64,000 nt of DNA from Chitinilyticum aquatile DSM 21506 (GTDB lineage Bacteria > Pseudomonadota > Gammaproteobacteria > Burkholderiales > Chitinibacteraceae). The translations under genes and the position numbers were made by a program. The stretch's first letter is position 1, and each line of letters opens with the position of its first letter. The stretch spans positions 62,001 to 126,000 of the forward strand of contig NZ_KE387260.1 in assembly GCF_000430805.1 (NCBI RefSeq). Reading direction: 5' to 3'. Below are positions 53,222 through 61,210 of the stretch, in pieces. A model generated the notes under the pieces. It saw only the letters and a program-made list of their open reading frames with translations. It did no database searches and was not told the DNA's origin.

Positions 53222-54163
53222 TCAATCCTTCTTCTTGTGGCGGCTGCCCGCCCATGCGGCGACCGCTGCCAGCAGCAGCACGGAAAGCGTCAGCATGATC
53301 GACAGCACCGAACCGAACGGCCAGTCACGGCTGTCGAGGAATTGCTGCTTGATCAGATTGCCGATCATCATGCTGTTGGTGCCACCCAGCAGATCCGGAA
53401 TCGCAAACATGCCCAGCGCCGGAATGAACACCAGCGCCACACCAGCCCAGACACCGGGCAGGCTGAGCGGCCAGGTTACTTTCCAGAAGCGCTGCCAGGC
53501 GTTGGCACCCAGATCCTGAGCGGCATCCAGCAGCGACATGTCGTGCTTTTCCAGATTGGCATAGAGCGGCAGAACCATGAACGGCAGGTGTACGTACACT
53601 AGACCGATGATCACGGCAAACTGGCTGAAGAGCAAGGAAACCGGCTCGATTCCGAAAATACCCAGAAAGCCGTTCAGTACCCGGCTGAAATAGCTCTGCG
53701 GGCCCAGGATGATCATCCATGCATAGACGCGGATCAGGAAATTCGACCAGAACGGCAGAATAACCAGCAGCACCAGCAGGTCACGGGTCTTTTTGCCGCT
53801 ACGCGCGATTAGCCACGACAAGGGATAGGCCAGCACCAGACAGATCAGCGTTGTCAGCCCTGCGTACCAGAAGGATTTGAGGAACAGTTCGAGATAAATC
53901 GAATCCTCAAAGAAGCGGCCGAAATTCTCGAAGGTCAGGAAATCGCGCCAGTTCTCCGCCGTGAGCAGCAGTTCACGCGCACCGGTATCCGGATTGACGT
54001 CGACCAGCGGCACGAGGCCGCCATAGTCGCCGGGAAAGCGGAAGGCGGCAAACACCATGATCAGCGCCGGGATGGCAAAGAACAGCAGCAGATACAGCAG
54101 CGGCGGCGCGGAAATCAGCCACTTGGCGTAGCGCCCGCCCAGCCCGTAAACAGGTTTCGACAT
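53222..54163 (-). CDS. Polyamine ABC transporter permease (PotH/PotB type)
   Basis: A 313-residue permease with six membrane helices and the EAA loop AAQDLGANAWQRFWKVTWPL. A large first periplasmic loop (about residues 45-95) is typical of PotH/PotB-type permeases. It follows the ATPase gene after 11 bases and precedes the second permease after eight, so the three are one transcript. Segment LPFWSNFLIRVYAWMIILG is strongly family-like. Confidence 0.93.
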   Translation of the reverse strand: MSKPVYGLGGRYAKWLISAPPLLYLLLFFAIPALIMVFAAFRFPGDYGGLVPLVDVNPDTGARELLLTAENWRDFLTFENFGRFFEDSIYLELFLKSFWYAGLTTLICLVLAYPLSWLIARSGKKTRDLLVLLVILPFWSNFLIRVYAWMIILGPQSYFSRVLNGFLGIFGIEPVSLLFSQFAVIIGLVYVHLPFMVLPLYANLEKHDMSLLDAAQDLGANAWQRFWKVTWPLSLPGVWAGVALVFIPALGMFAIPDLLGGTNSMMIGNLIKQQFLDSRDWPFGSVLSIMLTLSVLLLAAVAAWAGSRHKKKD

Positions 54164-54174
54164 GGCGGGCTCTC

Positions 54175-55263
54175 TCAGGCCAGGATGAAATGGCCGGCAT
54201 CGAAGCGCCAGGCCAGTTCAACCAGATCGTTGTCGTCGAAGAACTTGGCACGCCCCGGTGCCGAATTCGGCAGCATGGTCTCGACCAGCATGCCGTTATC
54301 CAGCTCGACGATATAGATCGTCACATCACCGAGGTAGAGGCAGTCATGCACGCGCCCCTTGAAATGTACTTCGTCGCTATCGTCGGCGGGCAGGCTGGCA
54401 CCCAGCTTGATTTTTTCCGGGCGCAGCGCAAGGCAGCCCTTCTGGCCAGGTTGCGCGCCGGCCACCGGCAGGGTGTGGCAGGCACCGACCCCAGAAATCT
54501 CCAGAGTCATGCGCTCAGCGCCCACTTCCGTCACGCTGGCGTCAAGCAGATTGCACTGCCCGATGAAATCGGCCACAAAGCGCGACTTCGGATAGCTGTA
54601 AATCTGCTCGGGGGCATCAAGCTGCTCGACCTGGCCCTGATTCATGACCGCGATGCGGTGTGACAGCGCCAGCGCCTCACCCTGATCGTGAGTCACATAC
54701 ACAAAGGTGATGCCGACTTCCTTCTGCAGGGTGATCAGCTCGATCTGCATCTGTTCGCGCAGCTTGGCATCCAGCGCAGAGAGCGGCTCATCGAGCAGCA
54801 GCAACTTGGGGCGGTTGACCAGCGCACGGGCAATCGCCACGCGCTGACGCTGGCCACCGGAGAGCTCATGCGGGTAGCGCTTGGCAAAATCCTGCAGGCG
54901 TACGTCTTCCAGCAGCTCGGCCACACGGCGATTGATTTCATCAGTGGCTGCGCCAGCCATTTTCAGCGGAAAGGCAATGTTCTGCGCCACCGTCATGTGC
55001 GGAAACAGCGCGTAATTCTGGAAAACGGTATGCACCGGACGCTTTTCCGGCGGCACGCTGGCCACATTCTGCCCGTCCAGCACGATTTCACCGGAATCAG
55101 GCTGCTCGAAGCCCGCCAGCATCCGCAGCAGCGTGGTTTTGCCGCAACCCGAAGGCCCAAGCAAAGTAAAGAATTCACCAGCTTCCACCGCCAGGCTGAC
55201 ATGATTGACTGCGGTGAAATCGCCGAAACGTTTGACGACGTCACGGATCTCGAGAAGGGCCAT
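54175..55263 (-). CDS. Polyamine ABC transporter ATPase (PotG/PotA type)
   Basis: A 362-residue ATPase with Walker A GPSGCGKTT, Q-loop FQNYALFPHM, signature LSGGQRQRVAIARAL, Walker B LLLLDEP and switch THD. A C-terminal TOBE domain follows (about 280-355). GAGGAAAATC before the ATG at 55263 supports that start; a GTG at 55275 is less likely. As first gene of the operon it is preceded by a region with divergent promoters shared with the HD-GYP gene. Exact substrate (putrescine or spermidine) is inferred from the binding proteins. Confidence 0.94.
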   Translation of the reverse strand: MALLEIRDVVKRFGDFTAVNHVSLAVEAGEFFTLLGPSGCGKTTLLRMLAGFEQPDSGEIVLDGQNVASVPPEKRPVHTVFQNYALFPHMTVAQNIAFPLKMAGAATDEINRRVAELLEDVRLQDFAKRYPHELSGGQRQRVAIARALVNRPKLLLLDEPLSALDAKLREQMQIELITLQKEVGITFVYVTHDQGEALALSHRIAVMNQGQVEQLDAPEQIYSYPKSRFVADFIGQCNLLDASVTEVGAERMTLEISGVGACHTLPVAGAQPGQKGCLALRPEKIKLGASLPADDSDEVHFKGRVHDCLYLGDVTIYIVELDNGMLVETMLPNSAPGRAKFFDDNDLVELAWRFDAGHFILA

Positions 55264-55429
55264 GATTTTCCTCACGAAAAAACGGCGCCCATTCTAACAA
55301 AAACACCTGTCAAGGGGGTAAAAATCCAGTCTTTTTGCGGATTACCTGCCGATAAGCAAAGTTTTGCTCACGGACACTCCGCATACTCTGGCGTAACAGA
55401 TAATGACAGTTTTCCTGTGCCGTGACGGT

Positions 55430-55435
55430 TATAAT
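55430..55435 (+). promoter_or_regulatory. TATAAT -10 element of the HD-GYP/EAL operon
   Basis: A perfect TATAAT lies 7 bases before an ATG at 55442. The best -35-like hexamer, ATGACA at 55403, is 21 bases away, so the promoter may need an activator. Confidence 0.5.
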
Positions 55436-55441
55436 CGTTGC

Positions 55442-55486
55442 ATGGCATACACCCATCCGACTCCATCACTTTTGACTGCGGCCTGA
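55442..55486 (+). other. Possible leaderless 14-codon upstream ORF
   Basis: ATG at 55442, at the predicted transcription start, opens a 14-codon frame (MAYTHPTPSLLTAA) ending in TGA at 55484-55486. The likely TTG start of the HD-GYP gene follows two bases later. Termination and restart could couple the two. Confidence 0.3.
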
Positions 55487-55488
55487 AA

Positions 55489-56868
55489 TTGGAACTACGC
55501 ATCAGCGTCACTGACCTGGCTTTCGGCTTGTTCATCACCGAACTCGACCGCCCATGGCTTGACACCCCGTTTCTCTTGCAGGGCTTTCTGCTGGAAACCC
55601 AGCAGCAGCTGGACGACCTCGTCGAGTACTGCCAGTTCGTCGATGTCGACCTCTCGCGCTCCAATGGCGGTCTGCAGCAATGGCGCCATCTGGCCGACCG
55701 CTACGCTGCGGGCTGGAAGGAGCACGATCAGTCCACCCTGCCCCTGCGGGGGCTCAGCGTGTCCCAGCGCGAAGCCCAGGTTCAGGCCGAGCGCCGCGAG
55801 CGGCTCAACATCCTGCGCGAACTGCGCAATTTCTTCAGTTTCTGGCGACGCCGTCACACCAAACTTGGCGGCAACACACCTCCCAGCGAAGAGCCCATCA
55901 TCCTGTATGACGATGTACGCAGCGTCGAGCAGGAACTGCCCGAGGCCACCGAGATCCACCGCAGCGCGGAAGAACGGGTCGAACAGTTCGCCGCTTCCAT
56001 CCGGGCCGATCTGCAACCGGGCACCGAAGCCATCCATGAAGTAGTCGATTCGATGGTTGACTCGATCGTCCGCAACCCCAATGCACTGATCTGGCTGACC
56101 CAGTTGCGCCAGCGCGATCGCTACAGCTACAGCCACGCCGTCGATTCGGCCGTATACCTGCTGGCTTTCGGCCGTCACCTTGGTTATCCGAAAGAGGATC
56201 TGCACAACCTGGGGCTTGCCGCACTGATGCTCGACATCGGCAAATTGCGCCTGCCGGACGAATTGCTGCAGCGTGAAGGCCGATTCACTTCGGGTGAATT
56301 CATGCTGATGAAAACGCACGTGCAGCACAGCCTCGACATCCTGAACCAGCTTGAAGGCGTGCACCCCGATGTATTCGATACCGTAGCCCGCCATCACGAG
56401 CGTCACGACGGCAGCGGCTACCCGATGAAGCTGCAGGGCGAAGCCATCGGACTCTTCGGGGCGATGGCTGGTATCGTCGACTGTTTCACCGCGCTGATCA
56501 GCGACCGCGCCTACTCCAGCAGCAAAACCGTTTACGAAGCACTGCAGCTGCTTTACAAATGGAGCGAGCGCTATTTCCATCCCGCGCTGGTCGAGCAGTT
56601 TGCACAGTGCATCGGCATTTTCCATGTGGGGACACTGGTCGAGCTGTCCTGCGGCGACGTCGGCATCGTCATCAGCCAGAGCCGCACCCGCCGGCTCAAA
56701 CCCAAGGTGCTGCTGATTCTCGGCCCGGACAAGCTGCCGCACGCCAGACCACAGGTGCTCGATCTGATGAGCAACCCGACGACCATGGCCAATATCCCCA
56801 TCAGCATCCGCCGCGAGCTGCCGCATGGCAGCTACGGGATTGATCCATCCGAATACTTCCAGGGCTGA
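55489..56868 (+). CDS. HD-GYP domain protein with DUF3391 and altered HD motif
   Basis: A 459-residue protein: N-terminal DUF3391 (residues 1-120, opening LELRISVTDLAFGLFITELD), a linker, then an HD-GYP domain (about 200-370). HD-GYP enzymes hydrolyse c-di-GMP with a metal centre. The GYP part is intact (HHERHDGSGYP, 302-312), but the HD dyad reads LMLDIGK, with Leu248 in place of the metal-binding His, so activity is doubtful. I chose the TTG at 55489 because it begins the conserved domain and the predicted transcription start rules out 55438. The EAL gene follows six bases after its stop. Confidence 0.85.
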   Translation: MELRISVTDLAFGLFITELDRPWLDTPFLLQGFLLETQQQLDDLVEYCQFVDVDLSRSNGGLQQWRHLADRYAAGWKEHDQSTLPLRGLSVSQREAQVQAERRERLNILRELRNFFSFWRRRHTKLGGNTPPSEEPIILYDDVRSVEQELPEATEIHRSAEERVEQFAASIRADLQPGTEAIHEVVDSMVDSIVRNPNALIWLTQLRQRDRYSYSHAVDSAVYLLAFGRHLGYPKEDLHNLGLAALMLDIGKLRLPDELLQREGRFTSGEFMLMKTHVQHSLDILNQLEGVHPDVFDTVARHHERHDGSGYPMKLQGEAIGLFGAMAGIVDCFTALISDRAYSSSKTVYEALQLLYKWSERYFHPALVEQFAQCIGIFHVGTLVELSCGDVGIVISQSRTRRLKPKVLLILGPDKLPHARPQVLDLMSNPTTMANIPISIRRELPHGSYGIDPSEYFQG

Positions 56869-56874
56869 TTCTGC

Positions 56875-58515
56875 ATGTCACGACTGAAATCGAGCACCCT
56901 CGCCCTGCCTCTGGCCTCGCTGGCCGACCACCTCCAGCGGCATCCGCTCGCTGATGAGCCGCTGGCTGCTCGCATTGCCCAGATTCTTGCCGATGCCGGA
57001 GTCTTCGACAGCCACGACCATGCGATCTATCTCGACTTCTTCCGCCGCATGCACCAGGGCATTCACGACCCGGAGCTCTGGCCGCGCCTGAGCACGGGCA
57101 GTCTGCTGCTGGCCTCCCCGATTTTCCTGGCCTGGCATGAACATGTCAGCACGCATTGCGGCCCGCAACTGCAGGCAAGCATCGACCACCTCGCACTGCA
57201 GACACTCGCCGTGCAGCTCACCTACGCCACGCCCCGGCTGCACGCCGTCCGGCACAGCCACACGCTCGACCCCGGCACGGGGCTGCCCAACACCAGTGCA
57301 CTGGGACAATTGCTGACACAGGCGCGCGAACGCACCGAAACCGGCAAGGTCACCGCGCTGCTGCACGTCGATTTCGGCTCGGCCATGCGCAGCTGCACCG
57401 ATCACACCCTGCTGTGCGCTGCCGAGCGCCTGCGCAACATGCAGCGTCACTATGACAGCCTGCTGCTGATCGACCGCCATACACTCGGCATGCTGCTGCC
57501 CAACCTCTCCGGCAGCGGCCACGCCATGCTCGCCGCGCACCGTGCCATGGCCTTGCTGGCAGAAGGGCTCGACCTTGGCGGACTGAATGTGCGCCTGCAT
57601 CCGCAGATCGGCATTGCGCTCGCCCCCGATCACGGCAGCGAACCCGCCGCATTGCTGAGTGCGGCGGCGCAGGCCGCACACGAATTCACGCAGAACGGCA
57701 TCGGCCTCTACGACCCGGGACGTGACTGGCTGGGCCTCTTGATCAAGCAACTGGAAATTCCCTTGCGCGAAGCGCTGCTCAACAACCGCTTCCAGATCGT
57801 GTTCCAGCCGCAGCTCACTGCCGACGGCACGATCATGCACGGCATGGAAGCCCTGCTGCGTTGGCACGATGACAAGCTCGGGCAGGTGCCGCCGCACCAG
57901 CTGCTGCGCGTTGCCGAGCACCTCGGGCTGATGAGCTCGGTATCGCAGTGGATCATCAACGCCGCCCTGCGCCAGTTCCGCCAGCTGATCGAAGCCGGCA
58001 TTCCCGGCACGCTGAGCATCAATCTCACGCCATCGAACCTGCGTGACCCGGAGTTGCCATCCTTTATCGCCAATGCCTGCGAAATCTGGGGCATCTCCGG
58101 CAAGCGCCTGGTGTTCGAAGTGACCGAATCGGCGATCATCGACGACATCGACTCGGCACTGCGCGTGCTCGAACAGATCAAGTCGCTGGGCTGCCGGCTC
58201 GCGCTGGATGACTTTGGCACCGGCTTTTCTTCGCTCACCTACCTCAAGCGCCTGCCGATCGACGAGGTCAAGATCGACCTCAGCTTCATCCAGGAAATGC
58301 GCCGCTCGCAGCGCGACGCCGACATCGTGCAAAGCGTCATCGAGCTTGCACACCGGCTGCAGCTGCTGGTGATCGCCGAGGGCGTCGAAGACGAAGCCAC
58401 CACCCTGCAACTGCGAGAAATGGGCTGCAACGTCATCCAGGGCTATTACTACAGCAAGCCGCTCGCTCCCGAGCGCATCACCGAGTATTACCAGACCCTG
58501 CCTTCACCCCGCTGA
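56875..58515 (+). CDS. EAL-domain c-di-GMP phosphodiesterase with degenerate GGDEF
   Basis: A 546-residue cytoplasmic protein: an N-terminal helical region (1-130), a degraded GGDEF-fold domain (about 130-285; starts DPGTGLPNTSALG, but the active loop reads DRHTLGML), then an EAL domain (about 295-540). The EAL residues are intact: MEALLRW (E325), SINLTPSNL, DDFGTGFSSL (D445-D446), DEVKIDL and EGVEDEA. It should therefore hydrolyse c-di-GMP to pGpG. It starts six bases after the HD-GYP stop codon and is surely co-transcribed with it. Confidence 0.9.
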   Translation: MSRLKSSTLALPLASLADHLQRHPLADEPLAARIAQILADAGVFDSHDHAIYLDFFRRMHQGIHDPELWPRLSTGSLLLASPIFLAWHEHVSTHCGPQLQASIDHLALQTLAVQLTYATPRLHAVRHSHTLDPGTGLPNTSALGQLLTQARERTETGKVTALLHVDFGSAMRSCTDHTLLCAAERLRNMQRHYDSLLLIDRHTLGMLLPNLSGSGHAMLAAHRAMALLAEGLDLGGLNVRLHPQIGIALAPDHGSEPAALLSAAAQAAHEFTQNGIGLYDPGRDWLGLLIKQLEIPLREALLNNRFQIVFQPQLTADGTIMHGMEALLRWHDDKLGQVPPHQLLRVAEHLGLMSSVSQWIINAALRQFRQLIEAGIPGTLSINLTPSNLRDPELPSFIANACEIWGISGKRLVFEVTESAIIDDIDSALRVLEQIKSLGCRLALDDFGTGFSSLTYLKRLPIDEVKIDLSFIQEMRRSQRDADIVQSVIELAHRLQLLVIAEGVEDEATTLQLREMGCNVIQGYYYSKPLAPERITEYYQTLPSPR

Positions 58516-58538
58516 ACCGCCACCGGACGCCTACGCCC

Positions 58539-59861
58539 ATGATGGACTGGAACCAACTACTCTGCGCCCAGCGCCTGGGCACCGAGTCGCACGGCAATGC
58601 CGACCCCGCCACCGGTCGCAGCCAGTATCACAAGGATCACGACCGCATCGTGTTCTGCTCGCCCTTCCGTCGCATGGGACGCAAGACGCAGGTGCACCCG
58701 ATGACGGAAAACGACCATGTGCACACGCGCCTCACGCACTCGCTGGAAGTCGCCTGCGTCGGACGCAGCCTGGGCGTGCTGATCGGCGAGCGGCTGGCTG
58801 ACCGGCTGCCGGCCGGCATCAGCCCCTTCGATCTGGGCGCCATCGTGCAGGCGGCGTGCCTGGCGCACGACATCGGCAACCCGCCCTTCGGCCACGCCGG
58901 CGAATACGCGATCCGTGACTGGTTCCGCCGCGACGAGCACGCCTACCTGATGCAGAAACTGACCGCCGACGAGCGGCGCGATCTGATGACCTACGAAGGC
59001 AATGCGCAGGGTTTCCGCATCATCACGCAGCTGGAAAATCACCGCTTCGAAGGCGGACTGCGCCTGACCCATGCCACCATCGGCACCACGCTGAAATACC
59101 CGTGGACCAGCGAGCACGCCGGCGGCAAGGGCAAATTCAGCTGCTACCAGTCGGAGAAAGCCATCCTGCAGGAAGTCGCCGTGGCGCTCGGCCTGCCAGA
59201 GCTGGCGCCTGGCAAATGGGCGCGCCACCCGCTGTCCTACCTGATGGAAGCATCGGATGACATCTGCTACGCGATTCTCGACCTCGAAGACGGCATTGAA
59301 ATCGGCATGCTCGCCTATGAAATCGTCGAGCCCATCCTGCTGAAAATCTGCGGCGGCGACCGCGACCTGCTGGCGCTCGAAGTCGCCGCTGCGCCATCGG
59401 TGCGCCGCAAGATTTCGCTGCTGCGCGGCAAGGCCATCGAGCGCTGCGTGCAGGACGTGGCCAACACCTTCATGGCGCAGTACGAGCGGCTGATGAACGG
59501 CAGCTATCAGGGAGACCTGCTCAACGATTGTCCGCTGGGCATGCGCCAGGGCATCAACGAAGCCAAGCAGCTGGCGCGCGACCGCATTTTCAACGAGCGG
59601 CGCAAGATCGAGATCGAGGTCGGCTCGTTCACCTGCCTCGACATCCTGCTCGATGCCTTCTGCAATGCGGCCTACCAGCTGAAGGTCGCGCCGCAGATGC
59701 CGTTCCGCATGAAGCGGGTGCTCGACCTGATGGAATACAACGCGCCCAAGCGCGAGTGGGAACTGTATGAAACCTACCGCCGTGTGCTTGATTTCATCGG
59801 CGGCATGACCGACAACTACGCCACCTACCTCGCCCAGCAGGTGGGCGGCATGGGAAGGTAA
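58539..59861 (+). CDS. dgt: Deoxyguanosinetriphosphate triphosphohydrolase-like protein
   Basis: A 440-residue HD-superfamily dNTPase that releases tripolyphosphate from dGTP or other dNTPs. Metal ligands are visible in HTRLTHSLEVACVGR and CLAHDIGNPPFGHAGE. It is the long Dgt form like the E. coli protein (505 residues), though shorter. Start ATGATG at 58539/58542. It follows the EAL gene by 23 bases, so it could belong to the same transcript. After it comes a palindromic repeat and a bidirectional terminator. Confidence 0.9.
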   Translation: MMDWNQLLCAQRLGTESHGNADPATGRSQYHKDHDRIVFCSPFRRMGRKTQVHPMTENDHVHTRLTHSLEVACVGRSLGVLIGERLADRLPAGISPFDLGAIVQAACLAHDIGNPPFGHAGEYAIRDWFRRDEHAYLMQKLTADERRDLMTYEGNAQGFRIITQLENHRFEGGLRLTHATIGTTLKYPWTSEHAGGKGKFSCYQSEKAILQEVAVALGLPELAPGKWARHPLSYLMEASDDICYAILDLEDGIEIGMLAYEIVEPILLKICGGDRDLLALEVAAAPSVRRKISLLRGKAIERCVQDVANTFMAQYERLMNGSYQGDLLNDCPLGMRQGINEAKQLARDRIFNERRKIEIEVGSFTCLDILLDAFCNAAYQLKVAPQMPFRMKRVLDLMEYNAPKREWELYETYRRVLDFIGGMTDNYATYLAQQVGGMGR

Positions 59862-59862
59862 C

Positions 59863-59914
59863 AGATATACGAACACAGCCATTACTGGAAAATGGCTTCA
59901 TTGGCATACATGCC
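59863..59914. repeat. Dispersed ~50-bp palindromic element, copy 8
   Basis: It reads AGATATACGAACACAGCCAT at the left and GGCATACATGCC at the right, with a strong inner stem AGCCATT-ACTGGAA-AATGGCT. It begins immediately after the dgt stop codon. Confidence 0.68.
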
Positions 59915-59935
59915 AAAGTATTCTGAAAGCAGCAC

Positions 59936-59974
59936 AAAAACAAACAGCGCCGGAATCCGGCGCTGTTTGTTTTT
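59936..59974. terminator. Bidirectional terminator after dgt
   Basis: AAAAACAAACAGCGCCGG and CCGGCGCTGTTTGTTTTT pair perfectly; A and T runs on both sides allow termination of dgt and of the minus-strand small ORF. Confidence 0.93.
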
Positions 59975-59989
59975 GGAGCCTGCCCGGTC

Positions 59990-60172
59990 CTAGAACCAGA
60001 GTGGCGGCGGGGTGAGCGGCTTCCCCTGCCCTGCCTGCGCTTCATTGACATCCAGCAGCCGCAATGCGGGCTGCGGTTCGCAATAATCACGCACCAGCTG
60101 ATGCTGCGGCTCTTGCATCTTTTTTGGCTCTGCTTCCGGCTGGCCGTCAGCCATCGAAAATATCCTGACCAT
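59990..60172 (-). CDS. Small 60-residue protein of unknown function
   Basis: A 60-codon frame starting MVRIFSMADGQPEAEPKK and ending PLTPPPLWF. Support comes from a near-perfect AGGAGG seven bases before the ATG at 60172 and from the terminator placed just after its stop codon. It is acidic/polar with no hydrophobic helix and no recognised motif. A small protein this close to a strong terminator is likely expressed, but conservation was not tested. It faces the glycine-zipper gene divergently. Confidence 0.6.
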   Translation of the reverse strand: MVRIFSMADGQPEAEPKKMQEPQHQLVRDYCEPQPALRLLDVNEAQAGQGKPLTPPPLWF

Positions 60173-60420
60173 GATGCACCTCCTGTGCGTGAACAATAAA
60201 CAACTTCCTTACACCCAATATCGGCCCGTCAGCTGCAAAACTCAATCCCGCCTGCGCAAATAAATCCATCGATTCATGCGCGGCGGCCACCCGGTCACAA
60301 AACGCAGCCAGACGGCTGTGAAACGACTCACACGCGGGCTGCAGCCGGTCGGCAATTCATCCGGCATTCAGGCAGAAACGCCGATGATGCAGGCATGAAC
60401 AGGCCAGAAGGAGCCCCATC

Positions 60421-61128
60421 ATGGCAAACAACACCCAATCCCTGCTGCTGGCAGCCGCTGCCGGCGCCGTTATCGTGGCATCCGCCGCAGTCGTCGCACA
60501 CCAGTTCGGCTGGATCGGCAGCCCGGCAGCTGCCGCCAGCACCAATACAGTGACACCGACGCCTGCCGTAGTCGCGCTAGTGTCCGCACAAGCGACTCCG
60601 GTGCCAACTGCGGAGTCGATTCAGCAAGCGAAGGCAGTGCCGACCAGTACTCCGACCGCGCGCCCTACGGCACGGCCAACACCGCGCCCCACCGCACGTC
60701 CGACTCCACGCCCGACCGCCAGACCCACGCCCTATCCCGAAGCAAGCCCGCTGCCGACACCCGAGCCGACTCGCGTGATCAGCTGCCTGAGCTGTGGCAA
60801 GGTCGTCGATATCCAGCCGCGGACCGTGGCAGGAGAGGCTTCGCCCATCGGCGCAGTGGTCGGCGGCGGCGTGGGTTACGCCATCGGCAACCAGGTCGGC
60901 AAGGGCCGCGGCAAGCAGGTAGCCCGTGTGGTTGGTGCACTGGGCGGCGCACTGCTGGGCACACAGGTGGAAAAACAGGTGCGCAGCACGACCGTTTACG
61001 ATGTCACCGTCGCCTTCCGTGATGGCCACAGCGAGGTCTTTACCTATCCGCAGGCTCCGGCTTATGCGGTCGGTGATGACGTGCGCCGCCGCAGCGACAA
61101 CACGCTGGAAGCCGGCTACGCCTACTGA
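60421..61128 (+). CDS. Glycine-zipper 2TM-type envelope protein with Pro-Thr-Arg linker
   Basis: A 235-residue protein with an N-terminal hydrophobic segment (LLLAAAAGAVIVASAAVVA), a long Pro/Thr/Arg linker (about 75-115, repeats of RPTPRPTA), a short segment with SCLSCG, then a glycine-zipper pair (GAVVGGGVGYAIGNQVGKG and VVGALGGALLGTQVEKQV) followed by a small beta domain. This resembles the SlyB/17-kDa antigen family that inserts in the envelope. The Cys pair may form a disulfide. AGAAGGAG precedes the ATG. The linker is like that of the chitinase but richer in Arg. Confidence 0.82.
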   Translation: MANNTQSLLLAAAAGAVIVASAAVVAHQFGWIGSPAAAASTNTVTPTPAVVALVSAQATPVPTAESIQQAKAVPTSTPTARPTARPTPRPTARPTPRPTARPTPYPEASPLPTPEPTRVISCLSCGKVVDIQPRTVAGEASPIGAVVGGGVGYAIGNQVGKGRGKQVARVVGALGGALLGTQVEKQVRSTTVYDVTVAFRDGHSEVFTYPQAPAYAVGDDVRRRSDNTLEAGYAY

Positions 61129-61150
61129 GGCACCAAACCACCATAACGGA

Positions 61151-61199
61151 GGGTATTGGCCTGTAACCCATTCAATGAAATGGCTGCAGAGCAATACCC
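61151..61199. repeat. Dispersed ~50-bp palindromic element, copy 9
   Basis: Complete copy: GGGTATTGGCCTGTAACC at the left, AATGGCTGCAGAGCAATACCC at the right split around CATTCAATGA. It lies between the convergent glycine-zipper and YgjP-like genes, 12 bases from the latter's stop codon. Confidence 0.72.
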
Positions 61200-61210
61200 T
61201 TGTTCATTTC

